From: Flavipsychrobacter sp.
GTDB taxonomy: Bacteria > Bacteroidota > Bacteroidia > Chitinophagales > Chitinophagaceae
Length of the DNA stretch: 64,000 nt
Assembly (NCBI GenBank): GCA_016787265.1
Contig: JAEUVF010000006.1
Span: 154,229-218,228, forward strand
Direction: 5' to 3'
Part shown: piece by piece, positions 27,038-35,632 of the stretch
How positions within the stretch are numbered: position 1 is the stretch's first letter
Layout: each line of letters begins with the position of its first letter
Notes under the pieces: generated by a model
Database searches by the model: none
The model's input: the letters and a program-made list of their open reading frames with translations, nothing else
What the model was told of the DNA's origin: nothing
Translations under genes and position numbers: made by a program

Positions 27038-28354
27038 ATGCATTACCTGCAACAACTTGCTTTTGTATTGTTACTGCTTGCTGCTGTCTGGTTTTTTTCC
27101 AGGCAGGTGAAATTCATTCGCCGCAATATCCTGCTGGGTAAGGATGAAAATTTTAGTGATCATCCTGATCTCAGGTGGAAAAATGTTTTGCTACTGGCTT
27201 TTGGCCAAAAGAAAATGTTCAAAAACCCGCTGGTTGCCATTCTGCATTTTGTAATCTATGCCGGCTTTATCATCATCAACCTGGAAGTACTGGAGATTGT
27301 ATTGGATGGTATCCTTGGTACACATCGACTCTTTACCGGTTTCCTGGGTATGGGACTGTATCGCTTTCTGATCAACAGTTTTGAATGGCTGGCTTTTGGT
27401 GTACTTGTGGTTTGTGTGATTTTCCTGGCCAGGAGAAATATGCTGAAGCTGCGGCGATTTATTTCACATGACCTGGATGGATGGCCACGTTCGGACGCAA
27501 ATTATATTCTGATTACGGAGATCATCCTGATGCTGCTTTTCCTGACCATGAATGCTGCAGATGTAACACTGCAGGAACGTGGCGCGGCTGGATATGCTGA
27601 TCATGCCACAGGAGCGTTTGCTGTTTCCTCTTTCATTCAGCCCCTTCTAAATAGCTGGAACGATAACAGTCTGATATTGCTGGAACGCATTTGCTGGTGG
27701 TTGCATATTGCCGGTATTCTTGCTTTCCTGAATTATCTGCCCTTCTCCAAACATTTACATATCCTGCTCGCTTTCCCCAATGCCTATTATGCAAGATTGG
27801 AAGAGCAGGGTAAAATGAAAAATATGCCGGCCATCCAGAACGAAGTGTTGTATGCCATGCAGCCGGAACTCGCTCCTGCAGAAGCGGGTGAAGCACCTTC
27901 CTTTGGTGCCAAAGATGTAATGGAACTCAGCTGGAGAAACCTGTTGGATGCTTACAGTTGTACTGAATGTGGTCGTTGTTCTGCTGTCTGTCCGGCTAAT
28001 ATTACAGGTAAATTATTATCCCCCCGAAAGATTATGATGGATACCCGCGATCGCCTGACCGAAGTTGGGAAGAATATCGATAAGAACGGGGAGTTTGTAC
28101 CGGATGGAAAATCACTTTTGAACGATTACATTACTACAGAGGAATTAAGAGCCTGCACTACCTGCAATGCCTGTGTGGAAGCCTGTCCGGTTAGCATCAG
28201 TCCGTTGGAGATCATCCTGGAACTACGCCGTTCCCTGATCATGGAAGCCAGCAATGCTCCCCAGGAATGGAATGCGATGTTCTCTAATGTGGAAAACAAT
28301 TTTGCGCCCTGGAAATTCAGTCCTGATGAACGGGATGCCTGGACTCAAAATTAG
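27038..28354 (+). CDS. Membrane Fe-S protein, heterodisulfide-reductase HdrC/E-like
   Basis: 438 residues. The N-terminal about 260 residues hold five or six membrane helices, resembling a nitrate-reductase gamma type cytochrome b domain. The C-terminal ferredoxin domain has two complete 4Fe-4S motifs, C308-C311-C314-C318 (CTECGRCSAVCP) and C373-C376-C379-C383 (CTTCNACVEACP). It probably moves electrons between quinones and a soluble partner. In many Bacteroidota this gene is followed by a CCG-domain HdrB-like partner; here an SDR gene follows instead. Confidence 0.85.
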   Translation: MHYLQQLAFVLLLLAAVWFFSRQVKFIRRNILLGKDENFSDHPDLRWKNVLLLAFGQKKMFKNPLVAILHFVIYAGFIIINLEVLEIVLDGILGTHRLFTGFLGMGLYRFLINSFEWLAFGVLVVCVIFLARRNMLKLRRFISHDLDGWPRSDANYILITEIILMLLFLTMNAADVTLQERGAAGYADHATGAFAVSSFIQPLLNSWNDNSLILLERICWWLHIAGILAFLNYLPFSKHLHILLAFPNAYYARLEEQGKMKNMPAIQNEVLYAMQPELAPAEAGEAPSFGAKDVMELSWRNLLDAYSCTECGRCSAVCPANITGKLLSPRKIMMDTRDRLTEVGKNIDKNGEFVPDGKSLLNDYITTEELRACTTCNACVEACPVSISPLEIILELRRSLIMEASNAPQEWNAMFSNVENNFAPWKFSPDERDAWTQN

Positions 28355-28420
28355 CTATCAACCTGATTCTTATCAGTTTTCCCCGTATCTCAACCACGTA
28401 GTTTTATAAAAATTTCAATT

Positions 28421-29173
28421 ATGGCTATACTGGAAAACAAAGTTGCTATTGTAACCGGTGCCGGTTCAGGTATCGGTAGAGCAATTGCCCTTTTTTATGC
28501 CCGGGAGGGTGCGAAAGTTGTGGTATCCGATATCAACCAGGCAGGTGGTGAAGAAACAGTAAAGGAGATTATTGCAGCAGGAGGAACTGCCATCTTTTTT
28601 AAAGCGGATACTTCTTCAATTGAAGACAATCGCCTGCTGGTGGAGAAAGCGGTGCAGGAATATGGTGGATTGCATATTGCCTGTAATAATGCAGGCATTG
28701 GCGGACCGTTGGGGCCTACAGGCGAATATCCAATTGATGGCTGGAACAAAGTAATTGGTATCAATTTAAACGGTGTTTTTTATGGGATGCATTTCCAGGT
28801 GCAGGCTATGTTGAAATCCGGAGGAGGTTCCATTGTAAATATTGCGTCTATACTGGGTGCAGTTGGAACCCGCTTCTCTCCTGCTTATGTTGCAGCCAAG
28901 CACGGCGTGGTTGGACTCACCAAGGCAACTGCTCTTGAGTATGCCAGTCAGGGGGTACGGGTGAACAGTATTGGTCCGGGTTATATTCTCACTCCTCTGC
29001 TTACCAATACGCTGGACCAGGCGACACTGGATCAGCTTAAATCACTTCATCCCATTGGTCGGCTGGGTACTTCAGAAGAAGTGGCTGAACTGGCCCTCTG
29101 GCTGAGTTCTGATAAAGCATCTTTTGTTACCGGATCTTATTACGCGGTTGATGGCGGTTATCTTGCACAATAA
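28421..29173 (+). CDS. SDR family oxidoreductase
   Basis: 250 residues, classical short-chain dehydrogenase. Cofactor motif TGAGSGIGRA (12-21), NNAG near residue 90, active-site Tyr and Lys in YVAAKHG, and the typical C-terminus ASFVTGSYYAVDGGY. The Asp after the second strand (VVSDINQ) suggests NAD rather than NADP. Substrate unknown. The SGNH hydrolase gene starts 1 nt after the stop, so they are cotranscribed. Confidence 0.92.
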   Translation: MAILENKVAIVTGAGSGIGRAIALFYAREGAKVVVSDINQAGGEETVKEIIAAGGTAIFFKADTSSIEDNRLLVEKAVQEYGGLHIACNNAGIGGPLGPTGEYPIDGWNKVIGINLNGVFYGMHFQVQAMLKSGGGSIVNIASILGAVGTRFSPAYVAAKHGVVGLTKATALEYASQGVRVNSIGPGYILTPLLTNTLDQATLDQLKSLHPIGRLGTSEEVAELALWLSSDKASFVTGSYYAVDGGYLAQ

Positions 29174-29174
29174 T

Positions 29175-29768
29175 ATGTTCCGTTATCTTGCCTTAGGTGA
29201 TTCCTATACAATTGGTGAACAGGTATTGCTTACCGAATCTTTTCCCTACCAGGTGGTTCAACTTGCCAGGCGGAAGGGATTGGCCCTGGCTGCACCAGAA
29301 ATAATAGCCCGAACCGGCTGGACAACCGATGAATTGCAGGCAGCAATGAAATCCTATCAATTTCAGAATCCTTATGATTTTGTCAGTCTGTTGATTGGGG
29401 TAAATAATCAATACCGGGGACGCACAGCCGAAGAATACACAATTCAGTTTAAGCAACTGCTGGATCAGGCAATTGAATTGGCTGGAGGAATCCGCCAGCG
29501 AGTGGTGGTATTATCCATTCCCGACTGGGGTGTAACTCCTTTTGCAACTGGGCGAAACCGGGAGCAAATAACTGCAGCCATCGATCACTTTAATGCAATA
29601 AACCAACAGCTTGCCAGTGAGCAGGCTGTTGGTTATATTAATATTACTCCCGGTACACGGGAAGCTGCATTGGATAGCAGTTTGCTAGCCGCAGACGGAC
29701 TTCATCCCTCACCGAAGGAATACAGGCGTTGGGCAAAAAGACTGCTTCCTTATCTTTCCCAGAAATAA
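29175..29768 (+). CDS. SGNH/GDSL-type hydrolase
   Basis: 197 residues. The start ATG at 29175 puts the GDSY block directly at the N-terminus: nucleophile S10 in ALGDSYTIGE. Block III GVNNQYRG supplies the Asn, and ADGLHPS near the C-terminus supplies the Asp-His pair. No signal peptide, so cytoplasmic esterase or deacylase of unknown substrate. An upstream in-frame Met inside the SDR gene is rejected. Overlaps the convergent DinB gene by 19 nt. Confidence 0.9.
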   Translation: MFRYLALGDSYTIGEQVLLTESFPYQVVQLARRKGLALAAPEIIARTGWTTDELQAAMKSYQFQNPYDFVSLLIGVNNQYRGRTAEEYTIQFKQLLDQAIELAGGIRQRVVVLSIPDWGVTPFATGRNREQITAAIDHFNAINQQLASEQAVGYINITPGTREAALDSSLLAADGLHPSPKEYRRWAKRLLPYLSQK

Positions 29769-30250
29769 GGTGGTTCGATACCAAGTGCCCGCAGGTAAAC
29801 GTATCCTTGTCCGCGGTGGTGAATCTCGTTATCGATCAGGTAAAGAATGGTACTCAGGTTGGTTCCTTCATACTGTCCGAATGCCATTTCTACTTTGGAA
29901 AATCTGGCAGGATCAATAGCCGGCCATTTGGCATTCATCTCTTCTGTTACTTCATCCCAAAAATCAAGCAGTTCTTCTTTGGTTTTAGGGCGCTTTGCAC
30001 CACCGGTGTGATCAACCGCTGGCCAGACACCTGTAGCAACCCCTTCAATGGCGGGTACAGCAAGCGTTGCCATCTCCATTACCAGTTCAAAGAAAGGTCG
30101 CATCCCACCTATTGAAAATTCAAACAACTCTTTTTCAGGGAATGCCAGGATGGCTTTACGAGTCAGACGGCGATGTCCCTGCCAATGGTCAAAAAGTTCA
30201 GCACCAGATAAGATTTCATTTTTTACAGGATTGTTCAATGTTGTATTCAT
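29750..30250 (-). CDS. DinB family protein
   Basis: 166 residues from the ATG at 30248-30250 (MNTTLNNPVKNE); an upstream Met at 30313 would add an unconserved extension. The four-helix DinB/DUF664-type fold shows its metal-binding histidines in FDHWQGHRR near the N-terminus and NEIHHRGQGYVYLRALG near the C-terminus. Such proteins include thiol-dependent transferases of low-molecular-weight thiols; the role here is unknown. Tail overlaps the SGNH gene by 19 nt. Confidence 0.85.
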   Translation of the reverse strand: MNTTLNNPVKNEILSGAELFDHWQGHRRLTRKAILAFPEKELFEFSIGGMRPFFELVMEMATLAVPAIEGVATGVWPAVDHTGGAKRPKTKEELLDFWDEVTEEMNAKWPAIDPARFSKVEMAFGQYEGTNLSTILYLIDNEIHHRGQGYVYLRALGIEPPYFWER

Positions 30251-30326
30251 TTTAGCTTGTTTTGATACAACAAAGAAAGGGAGGGCTTGTGACAGCCCTA
30301 TGTCAGGAGGCATGGAAGAAAGTCAG

Positions 30327-30361
30327 AAGTGAAAAAGGTGAAAAAGGTGAAAAAGGTGAAA
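30327..30361 (+). repeat. GTGAAAAAG tandem repeat
   Basis: Three to four near-identical 9-base units on the plus strand, running into the terminator stem of tRNA-Pro. Here the purine strand is not the sense strand of either neighbour, unlike most copies in the window. Confidence 0.7.
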
Positions 30362-30384
30362 AGGCAGCTGAATGGCTGCCTTTT
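30359..30384 (-). terminator. Intrinsic terminator of tRNA-Pro
   Basis: AAAAGGCAGC (30359-30368), six-base loop, GCTGCCTTTT (30375-30384): a 10-bp perfect stem 10 nt beyond the 3' end of the tRNA, with T-rich sequence on the minus strand. Confidence 0.8.
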
Positions 30385-30393
30385 TGGATTCTG

Positions 30394-30467
30394 TCGGGAC
30401 GACTGGATTCGAACCAGCGACCTCTTGCACCCCATGCAAACGCGCTACCGGGCTGCGCTACGTCCCG
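30394..30467 (-). tRNA. tRNA-Pro (anticodon GGG)
   Basis: 74 nt on the minus strand. Acceptor stem CGGGACG pairs with CGTCCCG, D-arm GCGCAGCCCGGTAGCGC, anticodon stem TTTGC/GCAAG with loop ATGGGGT giving anticodon GGG, and T-arm CTGGTTCGAATCCAG. Discriminator A, and no encoded CCA. The stretch also yields a spurious translated frame (DSNQRPLAP) well known from tRNA genes. Confidence 0.95.
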
Positions 30468-30513
30468 AGGGTTACAACTGCTTAACGCTCAGCGTTTTTC
30501 AATTGCAGGGTGG

Positions 30514-30542
30514 CAAAAGTACACTAAAATTTGATTTCACAA
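30514..30542 (-). promoter_or_regulatory. Promoter of tRNA-Pro
   Basis: Minus strand: TTG at 30540-30542, 18 nt, then TACTTTTG (30514-30521), a perfect TAnnTTTG -7 element about 46 nt before the mature tRNA. Confidence 0.55.
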
Positions 30543-30582
30543 AAATGAAATAACAATCCTAATTTCGCAGCATTCTACGCTG

Positions 30583-31848
30583 ATGAAACACTTATTAGAA
30601 CAGGTTGTAATCAACGATCCCCGCTCTCCTTTTAACGGTTCCCGACAAGATATTCTCATCCTGAATGGACAGATCGAAGCCATTGGTCAATCCCTTGATG
30701 CTGCCGATGCCCACCGTATAAAGATGAATGGACTGGTCGTGAGTCCGGGTTGGGTAGATCCTTTTGCCCATTTCAACGATCCGGGATCAGAATACAAAGA
30801 AACATTGGATTCCGGTGCTGCCGCTGCTTCGGCAGGCGGTTTTACCCGGGTATTCGTAGTGCCAAATACCAAACCGGCCATTGATGCGAAAACGCAGGTT
30901 GAATATATCATGGCAAAATCTGCCGGACTTCCGGTACAGGTACTGCCCCTCGGAGCGATTACCAAAGGAACGGAAGGCAAGGAACTGGCTGAAATGTATG
31001 ATATGCAGGCGAGTGGCGCCATTGCTTTCAGCGATGGATTAAAGCCGGTTCAATCATCCGGCCTGCTGGTAAAAGCGCTTCAATATGTAAAAGCATTTGG
31101 TGGATTGATCGTCCAGATTCCTGATGATACCAGTCTGGCACCCCATGGCCTGATGCATGAAGGAATCATCTCCACACAATTGGGGCTCCCTGGTAAACCT
31201 ATGATGGCGGAGGAACTCATGGTGGCCAGGGATATCAAGCTGGCCCGTTATACTGGAAGTCGCCTCCACTTTACAGCAGTAAGTTCACCAAAATCACTGG
31301 AATATATTCGCCGGGCAAAAGAAGGCGGACTGGATATTACCTGTTCCATAACGCCTTATCATTTGTTCTTTTGCGATGAAGACCTGGTGCACTATGATAC
31401 CAACCTGAAAGTAAATCCTCCTTTGCGCACGGCAGCAGATCGGGATGCACTGAAAAGAGCAGTACTGGATGGATCGATTGATTGCATCGCTACGCATCAC
31501 CAGCCACATGACTACGATGCCAAGATCCTTGAATTTGAATATGCGAAGTTTGGCATGATTGGCCTGGAATCAGCGTACAGTGTGGTAAAACAATCATTGC
31601 CGGAACTCAATGAGGAACAACTGGTGAAACTATTCTCCCTGAATGCAAGATCCATCTTTGGATTACCAGAGGCAATCATAAAAGAAGGAACCTGTGCAGA
31701 TCTAACCTTATTCCAGCCCGACCGGGACTATGAATTTTCCAGGGAGATGATCCGGTCTAAATGCAGTAATAGTCCCTTTATTGGTAAACACTTTAAAGGC
31801 AAGGTAGCCGGAACCATCCTGGGAACTAAAATCAGTCTGAACAATTGA
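30583..31848 (+). CDS. Dihydroorotase homologue lacking catalytic metal ligands (PyrC-like)
   Basis: 421 residues and clearly of the class I dihydroorotase fold (VVSPGWVDPFAHFNDPG, MHEGIISTQLGLPGKP, FGMIGLES). Key residues deviate: the metal HxH is F61-A-H63, the catalytic Asp of the TDHAPH motif is His (T304-H-H-Q-P-H309), and the TPHH motif is TPYH (257-260). It may therefore be an inactive structural PyrC-like subunit or have another activity. It leads an operon with DUF4199 and glycosyltransferases, not pyrimidine genes. Annotating it as an active pyrC would be unsafe. Confidence 0.85.
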   Translation: MKHLLEQVVINDPRSPFNGSRQDILILNGQIEAIGQSLDAADAHRIKMNGLVVSPGWVDPFAHFNDPGSEYKETLDSGAAAASAGGFTRVFVVPNTKPAIDAKTQVEYIMAKSAGLPVQVLPLGAITKGTEGKELAEMYDMQASGAIAFSDGLKPVQSSGLLVKALQYVKAFGGLIVQIPDDTSLAPHGLMHEGIISTQLGLPGKPMMAEELMVARDIKLARYTGSRLHFTAVSSPKSLEYIRRAKEGGLDITCSITPYHLFFCDEDLVHYDTNLKVNPPLRTAADRDALKRAVLDGSIDCIATHHQPHDYDAKILEFEYAKFGMIGLESAYSVVKQSLPELNEEQLVKLFSLNARSIFGLPEAIIKEGTCADLTLFQPDRDYEFSREMIRSKCSNSPFIGKHFKGKVAGTILGTKISLNN

Positions 31849-32366
31849 AAACGATTTACGCTTCTGCCCTGCTGACAGGGACCCTGCTCGGGCTATTGTT
31901 CACAGGTGGTTTGTTTTTCAGCTGGAAACAGGGAATTGACTTCATGGTAAGCTTTCATAAGTATTATGCATTGCTACCGGTAATTCTAGTATCAATACTG
32001 GGAGCGGCATTTTTTATTGAGCAAAGACAGCACTGGGCCATTGACTGGAAACTGATCATTCGGTTTGCGTTCCTAAGCTACATCATCTATGAAATCTTTT
32101 ACGCATTGGCGAATTACTTCCTGTTTGACATAGTTGATCCGTCGTCATATCTTCGTATGGTTGATACCCTTAACCGGGAAGACGTGCAGCGCTTAAAAGA
32201 AGCGAATGCTCCCGAAGACAAAATCAAAGAGCTGATTAAAATGGGTGAATATGCCAAACAGCCTATCACCTGGATGCAGCGAATGGTTGCGATCGGGCAA
32301 AATCTGATCCTTGATTTCATAAAATCTGTGCTGATCGGCTTCGTAATTAAACAGGTAAAACGCTAA
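31845..32366 (+). CDS. DUF4199 family membrane protein
   Basis: 173 residues with four membrane helices and a soluble stretch between the third and fourth (LNREDVQRLKEANAPEDKIKE). Start is a TTG at 31845 whose last bases overlap the TGA of the preceding gene (TTGA), which indicates translational coupling; the next Met is after the first helix. DUF4199 proteins are Bacteroidota-specific, of unknown role, and commonly sit between a dihydroorotase-like gene and a family 2 glycosyltransferase gene, as here. Confidence 0.85.
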   Translation: MKTIYASALLTGTLLGLLFTGGLFFSWKQGIDFMVSFHKYYALLPVILVSILGAAFFIEQRQHWAIDWKLIIRFAFLSYIIYEIFYALANYFLFDIVDPSSYLRMVDTLNREDVQRLKEANAPEDKIKELIKMGEYAKQPITWMQRMVAIGQNLILDFIKSVLIGFVIKQVKR

Positions 32367-32375
32367 AGTTATTAC

Positions 32376-33323
32376 ATGGATCTTTCAATTGTGATACCCT
32401 TACTGAATGAAGAGGAATCCCTTCCGGAACTAACGGATTGGATTAAACGCGTCATGGTTGAAAATGGATTCAGTTATGAAATTCTTTATATAGATGATGG
32501 AAGTACCGATCGTTCCTGGGAGATCATAACAACTCTCCGCTCGAAGGATCCTGAACATATAAAAGGCATCAAGTTCCAACGCAATTACGGTAAATCAGCA
32601 GCCTTAAATGAAGGCTTCAAAGCTGCAAAAGGAGAAGTAATTATTACGATGGATGCGGATCTGCAGGACTCTCCAGATGAAATTCCCGGACTTCGGAATA
32701 TGATCCTGCTGGAGAACTACGACCTGGTGAGTGGTTGGAAAAAAGTTCGGTACGATAATACGATCACCAAAAACCTGCCCTCCAAATTATTTAATGCCGC
32801 TACCAGGAAGGTTTCCGGTATATATCTGCATGATTTCAATTGTGGCTTAAAAGCCTACCGTAAAAAAGTGGTGAAAAGTATAGAAGTCTATGGTGAAATG
32901 CATCGCTATATTCCTGTTATCGCCAAATGGTCGGGCTTTCGGAAAATCGGCGAAAAAGTAGTGGAACATCGTGCCCGTAAATATGGGGTCACGAAATTTG
33001 GCCTGAATCGTTTTATCAATGGTTTCCTGGATCTCGCTTCTATTACTTTTGTAGGCAAATATGGTAAAAGGCCGATGCATTTTTTTGGATCCTGGGGTAG
33101 TCTGAGTTTTGGAATCGGCTTTATTTCCATCATTTATTTGCTGGTTGCAAAAATTATGAATCCGGAAGTTAGCCTGAGTAACCGTCCCGCATTTTTTATC
33201 GGACTAACGGCAATGATTATAGGCTCTCAGTTATTTCTTGCAGGTTTCCTGGGAGAACTTATTTCCAGGAATTCACCCGGTAGAAATCATTACCTGATAG
33301 AAGAAAAAACCGGACTGGATTAA
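32376..33323 (+). CDS. Family 2 glycosyltransferase, DPM1/GtrB-like
   Basis: 315 residues. GT-A domain: LSIVIPLLNEEESLPEL, YIDDGSTDRSW (nucleotide-binding Asp pair), TMDADLQDSPDEIP (metal-binding DxD-like) and HDFNCGLKAYRK. Two C-terminal membrane helices (SLSFGIGFISIIYLLVAKI and FIGLTAMIIGSQLFLAGFLG). It probably attaches a sugar to polyprenyl phosphate at the inner membrane for glycan assembly. Nine nt behind DUF4199 and 9 nt ahead of the next glycosyltransferase gene. Confidence 0.92.
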   Translation: MDLSIVIPLLNEEESLPELTDWIKRVMVENGFSYEILYIDDGSTDRSWEIITTLRSKDPEHIKGIKFQRNYGKSAALNEGFKAAKGEVIITMDADLQDSPDEIPGLRNMILLENYDLVSGWKKVRYDNTITKNLPSKLFNAATRKVSGIYLHDFNCGLKAYRKKVVKSIEVYGEMHRYIPVIAKWSGFRKIGEKVVEHRARKYGVTKFGLNRFINGFLDLASITFVGKYGKRPMHFFGSWGSLSFGIGFISIIYLLVAKIMNPEVSLSNRPAFFIGLTAMIIGSQLFLAGFLGELISRNSPGRNHYLIEEKTGLD

Positions 33324-33332
33324 TCAGAGAAA

Positions 33333-34469
33333 ATGGCATTGTATATTGTCATACTCGGACCAGCGCATCCTTTCAGAGGAGGCGGTATTACCACTTTTAA
33401 TGAGCGATTGGCAAGAGGTTTACAGGAAGCTGGTCATAAGGTTGAAATTCTCAATTTCACGGTTCAATACCCTTCGTTTCTATTCCCCGGCAAATCCCAG
33501 ACAACAGATGAACCGCCTCCCACAGATCTCACCATTGAACAGCGACTGCATTCCATGAATCCTATCAACTGGTGGTCAACGGGAGAGTACCTCCGAAAGA
33601 AAAAACCTGATCTGATTCTGGTACGTTACTGGTTGCCGTTTATGGGACCGGCATTTGGAACGGTATTAAGAAGGGTACGAAAAAATCGCTCTACCAAAAT
33701 CATTGCGCTTACTGACAATGTACAACCGCATGAAAAAAGACTGGGTGATCAACTCTTTACCCGCTATTTCCTGCCGGCCTGCGATGCTTTTATTACGATG
33801 AGTAAAAAAGTAGAACAGGATCTCCGTTCATTTGTGGCGGATAAACCGATTCTGCAGGTTCGCCATCCGTTGTATGATAATTTCGGTTCGCCAGTTGCAA
33901 AGGACAAAGCAAGAGAACATTTAGGCATTTCTTCAGATACCCGGGTCCTGCTTTTTTTTGGATTCATCCGTGCATACAAAGGACTCGATTTACTACTGAA
34001 AGCATTGCCCCTTATTCGGGAGCAAAACATCCTGCTGGTGGTAGCCGGAGAATTCTATGATGAGCCAGCGGCCTATCACCGGTTGATTAACGAATTGGGA
34101 ATAGAAAATAAAGTAAAGCTGATGGCAGATTTTATTCCTTCTGACCAGGTTCGTTTTTATTTCAGTGCGGCAGACCTGGTTGTTCAGCCATATCGCAATG
34201 CTACCCAAAGTGGTGTAACCCCGCTTGCTTACCACTTTGATAAACCAATGGTGGTTACCAATGTGGGTGGATTACCCGATTATGTAGAAAATGAAAAGAC
34301 AGGCCTTATTGCAGAACCCGACCCGGCCTCACTGGCTCAGGCCATTAACCGATTCTTTGAATTTGGAGCCGACCGGTTTAGTGCTCAAATTTGCGAGAAG
34401 AAAAAGGAACTCAGCTGGCCGGTATTTATTGATCAGTTACTGCAGCTGTTTTACAGGCTAAAAAAATAA
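33333..34469 (+). CDS. Family 4/1 type glycosyltransferase (GT-B)
   Basis: 378 residues. N-terminal glycine loop GPAHPFRGGGITTFNERLA, Rossmann second domain from about residue 200 (RVLLFFGFIRAYKGLDLLLKAL), and the E-containing donor site region QPYRNATQSGVTPLAYHFDKP with VVTNVGGLPDYVENEKTG. It transfers a sugar from a nucleotide donor in the cytoplasm; sugar and acceptor unknown. The gene lies in the glycan operon, 4 nt before gmhA. Confidence 0.9.
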   Translation: MALYIVILGPAHPFRGGGITTFNERLARGLQEAGHKVEILNFTVQYPSFLFPGKSQTTDEPPPTDLTIEQRLHSMNPINWWSTGEYLRKKKPDLILVRYWLPFMGPAFGTVLRRVRKNRSTKIIALTDNVQPHEKRLGDQLFTRYFLPACDAFITMSKKVEQDLRSFVADKPILQVRHPLYDNFGSPVAKDKAREHLGISSDTRVLLFFGFIRAYKGLDLLLKALPLIREQNILLVVAGEFYDEPAAYHRLINELGIENKVKLMADFIPSDQVRFYFSAADLVVQPYRNATQSGVTPLAYHFDKPMVVTNVGGLPDYVENEKTGLIAEPDPASLAQAINRFFEFGADRFSAQICEKKKELSWPVFIDQLLQLFYRLKK

Positions 34470-34473
34470 TACC

Positions 34474-35049
34474 ATGAAAAATATAATCCGGGAATGCATT
34501 GAGTCGTCCATTCAGGTGAAGAAATCCATATTACTGGATGATGCATTCCAACTGCGAATCGAGCAGGCGGTCAACTGTATCCTGATGGCTTTTCAGCAGG
34601 GCAAACGGGTTTATTTCTGCGGAAATGGAGGAAGTGCCGCTGATGCACAACACCTGGCTGCTGAATTCAGCGGACGATTTTATAAAAACAGGAAAGCCCT
34701 CCCTGCAGAAGCGATGCATTGCAATACATCTTATCTCACTGCTGTAGCAAATGATTTTGGCTACGATGAAATATACGCCCGGATGGTGGAAGGAATACTG
34801 GAACCAGGTGATGTACTAATCGGGTTATCAACTTCCGGCAATTCCCCCAATATTGTAAAAGCCTTTGAAGCGGCGAGATCGCGGTCAATTGCTACAATTG
34901 GTTTTACCGGCAGGCAGGGCGGTCAGCTGGCTGCATTAAGTGATTTGCTGTTTAACGTGCCTTCTGATGATACACCGAGAATTCAGGAAAGTCATATCAT
35001 GGTGGGACATATCATTTGTCAGTTAGTGGAAGCAAAATTTTTCGCCTGA
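34474..35049 (+). CDS. gmhA: SIS-domain sedoheptulose-7-phosphate isomerase (GmhA-like)
   Basis: 191 residues, the length of GmhA. Substrate-binding motifs FCGNGGSAADAQHLAAEFSGRF and GLSTSGNSPNIVKAFEAA match the family, and the C-terminal helix has the conserved E and H of QESHIMVGHIICQLVE. It converts sedoheptulose-7-phosphate to manno-heptose-7-phosphate for LPS core or other heptose glycans. Stop and next start overlap (TGATG), with a GmhB-like phosphatase following, which supports the heptose role. Confidence 0.9.
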   Translation: MKNIIRECIESSIQVKKSILLDDAFQLRIEQAVNCILMAFQQGKRVYFCGNGGSAADAQHLAAEFSGRFYKNRKALPAEAMHCNTSYLTAVANDFGYDEIYARMVEGILEPGDVLIGLSTSGNSPNIVKAFEAARSRSIATIGFTGRQGGQLAALSDLLFNVPSDDTPRIQESHIMVGHIICQLVEAKFFA

Positions 35050-35612
35050 TGGATTGGTTGAAGCCGGATAAAAGCTGGACACTTTTCCTGGACCGCGATG
35101 GTGTGATCAATTATGAGAAAGTAAATGACTACATCTACCATCCCGGTGAGTTTAAATTCTATGAAGGTGTGCTGGAAGCCATGCAAATTTTTCGTAAGCT
35201 ATTCGGAAAGATCATTTTGGTTACAAACCAGCGGGGAATTGAAAAAGGGTTGATGACGGTACAGGATCTTGAGGACATCCACCAACATATGCAGGCTGAA
35301 ATGGCCAAAGTAAACGGGAAAATAGATGCCATATTCTTTTGCAGTTCTTTGGATGATCAGCATCCGAATCGCAAACCACAGCCAGGTATGGCTTTTCTGG
35401 CACAGGAAAAATATCCTGAAATTGATTTTAACAGATCAATTATGGTGGGAAATAACCTGAGCGATATGTACTTCGGAAGGAATACAGGCATGAAAACCAT
35501 TTACCTGCAAACAACGCATCCCGATCTTCCCCTCCCCCATCCTGCTGTTGACCTCGCGTGCAAGGACCTGTTAAATTTTGCGAAGTTGTTGGAGCCGGCA
35601 TTAAAATGGTAA
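35049..35612 (+). CDS. HAD-IIIA phosphatase, GmhB-like (D,D-heptose 1,7-bisphosphate phosphatase)
   Basis: 187 residues from the ATG at 35049, which overlaps the gmhA stop by one base. HAD motifs: nucleophile LDRDGVINYE, Thr/Asn in LVTNQRGIEKG, and MVGNNLSDMYFGRNTG in place of the usual GD(x)D-type acidic motif. KPQPGMAF supplies the Lys. The Cys4 zinc loop common in GmhB (CxH...C...C) is not evident; only FFCSS is seen. Related to HisB-N, but gmhA next door favours the heptose pathway. Confidence 0.82.
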   Translation: MDWLKPDKSWTLFLDRDGVINYEKVNDYIYHPGEFKFYEGVLEAMQIFRKLFGKIILVTNQRGIEKGLMTVQDLEDIHQHMQAEMAKVNGKIDAIFFCSSLDDQHPNRKPQPGMAFLAQEKYPEIDFNRSIMVGNNLSDMYFGRNTGMKTIYLQTTHPDLPLPHPAVDLACKDLLNFAKLLEPALKW

Positions 35613-35632
35613 CTTAGACGGGTCTGAAAAAT

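Noticed and set aside
29124..29174. Extension of the SGNH hydrolase into the SDR gene
   Set aside because: The GDSY block must be near the N-terminus; ATG at 29175 fits and follows the SDR stop directly.
30262..30553. Open frames with DSNQRPLAP-type peptides across 30390-30470
   Set aside because: They are translations of the tRNA-Pro gene and of the GTGAAAAAG repeat; this peptide is a known artefact of tRNA loci.
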